Positions 62,411-64,000 of a stretch of DNA of 64,000 nt are shown piece after piece. Where the stretch lies: positions 1 through 64,000 of the forward strand of contig NZ_CP013244.1 in the NCBI RefSeq assembly GCF_001679665.1, given 5' to 3'. The translations under genes were made by a program, and so were the position numbers. Each line of letters begins with the position of its first letter. The first letter of the stretch is position 1. This DNA comes from Candidatus Viadribacter manganicus. GTDB taxonomy: Bacteria > Pseudomonadota > Alphaproteobacteria > Caulobacterales > Aquidulcibacteraceae. The notes below the pieces were generated by a model, which was not told the DNA's origin, searched no databases, and saw only the letters and a program-made list of their open reading frames with translations.

Positions 62411-62995
62411 TTGCGATTGGCCCGGCACGACCCGCTCAATTGGGCGGACCCTACCGGCCGCCAAGTGGCTATTCCATTGCCACTTCCTCCTCCTCCGATC
62501 GCAGGGCCCCAGCCTGGCCAAGAACCTCTAGGACCAACACTCGGCGAAATCGGCGACAACATTCGAAACGCCGTCACGGAATTTGCTGACTCGATAACTC
62601 GCACGGATGAGCAACGTGGATTTTTGTTCCGTGGCCTCTCAACGCGAGATGTAGCCCAACTGGGGGCAGGTGAACCGATCCAAGCAAACAATCCGTACGG
62701 AAACATAACCCCGGAGCAGCACGTTGAGTTTGGAAGCGGTGACTCCCAATATATCTCTATGACCAAAGACGAGGGCATAGCGCAGACCTATGCTACAACG
62801 GGTGGCACTCCCTCCGGCTTAGTCGCCACCATCGACCCGAGGCGCCTGACAACACCCGCGCTTGATGTGTCAGTTCCCGGCGCGCTTGATGATCGCGTCG
62901 CACAGGCAATGGCGACTAGCCAACAAGAAGTCCTTGCTGTGGGCCATATTCCGAGAGAAGCGATTGTCCGGATCGAGCCAGCGCAACCGCGGTGA
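62411..62995 (+). CDS. Rhs tip cassette 6: ADP-ribosyltransferase-like toxin
   Basis: A TTG-start frame with only the end of the Rhs block (RHDPLNWADPTGRQ) is followed by a Pro-rich linker and a tip like the cholera/heat-labile toxin family: R74 in LFRGLSTRD, H104 in PEQHVEFGSG, S116 in SQYISMTKDEG, and the Q-x-E site in SQQEVLAVGHIPREAI (E173), which matches the EQEVSALGGIP segment of cholera toxin A. It should transfer ADP-ribose from NAD+ to a target. The target is unknown. It overlaps the next gene as GTGA. Confidence 0.8.
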   Translation: MRLARHDPLNWADPTGRQVAIPLPLPPPPIAGPQPGQEPLGPTLGEIGDNIRNAVTEFADSITRTDEQRGFLFRGLSTRDVAQLGAGEPIQANNPYGNITPEQHVEFGSGDSQYISMTKDEGIAQTYATTGGTPSGLVATIDPRRLTTPALDVSVPGALDDRVAQAMATSQQEVLAVGHIPREAIVRIEPAQPR

Positions 62996-63357
62996 TTTGT
63001 ATGACAAACAATGATTTGCTCGACGACATTCGTAGCGGCTGGAGAATCGGCCGTCCCGGAAGCGATCAGGAAGGGTGCATCACCGCACTCCGCCACAATG
63101 ACGCTCGGATCGCGGACATTGAACGGCTTCTTGATGTACTGAGAAAGATTGAACCTTCCGACCAGCTTGACCGCGCGCTCGTCGCTGAATGTTGGAGCCT
63201 TCCCTACTACATGCGAGGCTTTGTGCAGGCGTCATCCTTTGACGAAGGCGTCAAAGCGCAGCTGGGCCGTTTGGAACTGGCGATCGTTGTTGAGCTACAG
63301 AGAATTCTGGGAGTTCCGCGAGAGGTTTTGGATTTCACGAATTGGACGAAACCCTGA
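62992..63357 (+). CDS. Probable immunity protein for cassette 6
   Basis: The 121-residue helical protein overlaps the ART tip (GTG at 62992, or ATG at 63001). Helices include DARIADIERLLDVLRKIE and KAQLGRLELAIVVELQRIL. No family is recognised; the role is inferred from position. Confidence 0.65.
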   Translation: MICMTNNDLLDDIRSGWRIGRPGSDQEGCITALRHNDARIADIERLLDVLRKIEPSDQLDRALVAECWSLPYYMRGFVQASSFDEGVKAQLGRLELAIVVELQRILGVPREVLDFTNWTKP

Positions 63358-63460
63358 TTGGGCGCGCGCTTTGCACGCATCTCGGCGCACGCATGAAGGC
63401 TGCCGCGAACACGCCCGTCCCGCTTCGAACCGTGCTCCAACAGCGCCGCGCATGCAGTCT

Positions 63461-63485
63461 GAAAAGTGCTTCTTTGGAAATTTTT
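63461..63485 (+). repeat. Conserved cassette-leader element, copy C
   Basis: GAAAAGTGCTTCTTTGGAAA then TTTTT. It matches the copies at 56995 and 59932 with two changed bases in the centre. In copies A and B the leader frame KSAS-x-[EK]IF enters the Rhs block; here that frame differs from the block's frame, so the leader is not strictly coding. Confidence 0.7.
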
Positions 63486-64000
63486 GCGAAACGGGGCAGC
63501 GCATCGAGGCGCCGCGCCGCTTACGCATTTGTCGCGTCAGGGAAAATGCCTGAATCTACGAAAGTCGCGTCAGGAGCAACAGTTCCTGCAAACTGATCCC
63601 GTCGGCTACGAAGACGATCTGAACCTCTATCAGTACGTCGGGAATGATCCGCTGAACGTGAGCGACCCGACCGGTCGTGAGGGTGCGACCGTCGCGTTGG
63701 GCTGTCACCCGAATTGCCCTCAGATCACCGCCGAGCAGACAGCCGCCTTCGGAAATTTTGTAGCCGATGTTACGCCCGTCGTCGGCGATGTAAGGGGTGT
63801 TGCCGAGTTTGCGGCCCGTCCGACCATCGGAGGCGCGGTAGGCATCGTCGCCGGCTTGGCTCCTGGAGGAGATGCGGCGCGTCCGGCGATCCGCGAGGGT
63901 GTGGATGCGGCTGTTGAGGGCGGCCAGGCGTTCTTCCGTGGAGCACGTGGTGCGGATGCCCCGTCATTTACTGCGCGGCCGGGTGAGTTCCGAGTGACTC
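63466..64000 (+). CDS. Rhs tip cassette 7 (cut by window edge)
   Basis: A GTG in the leader element opens a frame through [20 protein letters not shown] and [10 protein letters not shown], then a tip that begins [13 protein letters not shown], passes a hydrophobic stretch ([15 protein letters not shown]) and continues to [19 protein letters not shown], where the window ends. This last part resembles the start of a known Rhs tip type, but too little is visible to name it. Confidence 0.7.
   Translation, partial: MLLWKFLRNGAAHRGAAPLTHLSRQGKCLNLRKSRQEQQFLQTDPVGYEDDLNLYQYVGNDPLNVSDPTGREGATVALGCHPNCPQITAEQTAAFGNFVADVTPVVGDVRGVAEFAARPTIGGAVGIVAGLAPGGDAARPAIREGVDAAVEGGQAFFRGARGADAPSFTARPGEFRVT

Larger units (their letters stand above)
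54989..64000. other. Array of headless Rhs toxin-tip cassettes with immunity genes
   Basis: Six copies of a nearly identical 90-base coding block ([15 protein letters not shown] to DPTG or a close variant) occur at 54998, 57122, 58465 (plus) and 59829, 61079 (minus), 63586 (plus); a short remnant (DPLNWADPTG) is at 62429. In every full copy the similarity begins sharply at CCTGCAAACTGA (or its complement) and ends at the DPTG-like motif. Different C-terminal tips follow, most with a small downstream gene. The upstream Rhs core (R-Y-Y-D-P-x-x-G-R-F) is missing, so all are headless. The array continues past the right edge. Confidence 0.85.

Overview
The window reads as the chromosome of a high-GC alphaproteobacterium, probably of the Caulobacterales/Hyphomonadaceae type. 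This is inferred from the gene order sufB…sufA, tig-clpP-…-clpX-lon-hup, sdhE-mfd and glnB-glnA, from an NDUFS4-like complex I subunit gene, and from a degenerate PleD/PopA-like GGDEF protein. No 16S rRNA is present, so the lineage is not proven.

Positions 1-46442 are mostly core chromosome. They hold: a tightly coupled SUF iron-sulfur assembly operon (2-6471), with a small lipoprotein and a two-helix membrane protein inserted between sufB and sufC; a CoA-hydratase, GGDEF cyclase, aldehyde dehydrogenase and RhlE helicase block; three tiny proteins and a fasciclin protein; parE; two secreted proteins and a lytic transglycosylase-like lipoprotein; glnBA; a bifunctional NAD(P)HX repair enzyme; the protein quality-control block tig-clpP-clpX-lon-hup, interrupted between clpP and clpX by three tandem paralogous secreted proteins of unknown function; then sulfurtransferase, cfa, a glycosyltransferase, recG, sdhE-mfd, a CaiB/BaiF transferase and scoAB. 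tRNA-Leu(UAG), tRNA-Arg(UCU) and tRNA-Ser(UGA) are present.

Positions 46497-about 53400 are a compact integrative element next to the tRNA-Ser gene. It has a P4-type integrase, an AlpA-like regulator whose ribosome binding site lies inside a nested inverted repeat, a prim-pol type primase, a RepA-like ATPase, a cluster of short TGCGACT iteron-like repeats and several small unknown genes. No capsid or tail genes were recognised, so it looks like a plasmid-like or satellite-like element. A membrane-anchored TIR-domain protein follows at its far edge.

Positions 54989-64000 are an array of at least seven headless Rhs toxin-tip cassettes. Six carry the same 90-base coding block, which starts sharply at CCTGCAAACTGA and ends at the DPTG motif; a seventh keeps only its end. 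Each block is followed by a different C-terminal tip, and usually by a small downstream gene that is a likely immunity gene. Tips include a PT-HINT protein, an EndoU-like nuclease with a MafI-like partner, and a cholera-toxin-like ADP-ribosyltransferase. A complete tyrosine recombinase followed by an inverted repeat sits inside the array, two cassettes are inverted, and three cassettes share a second conserved element of about 25 bases upstream. No full-length Rhs gene is in the window. The array, its shared edges and the embedded recombinase are the strongest candidate for an undescribed system here.
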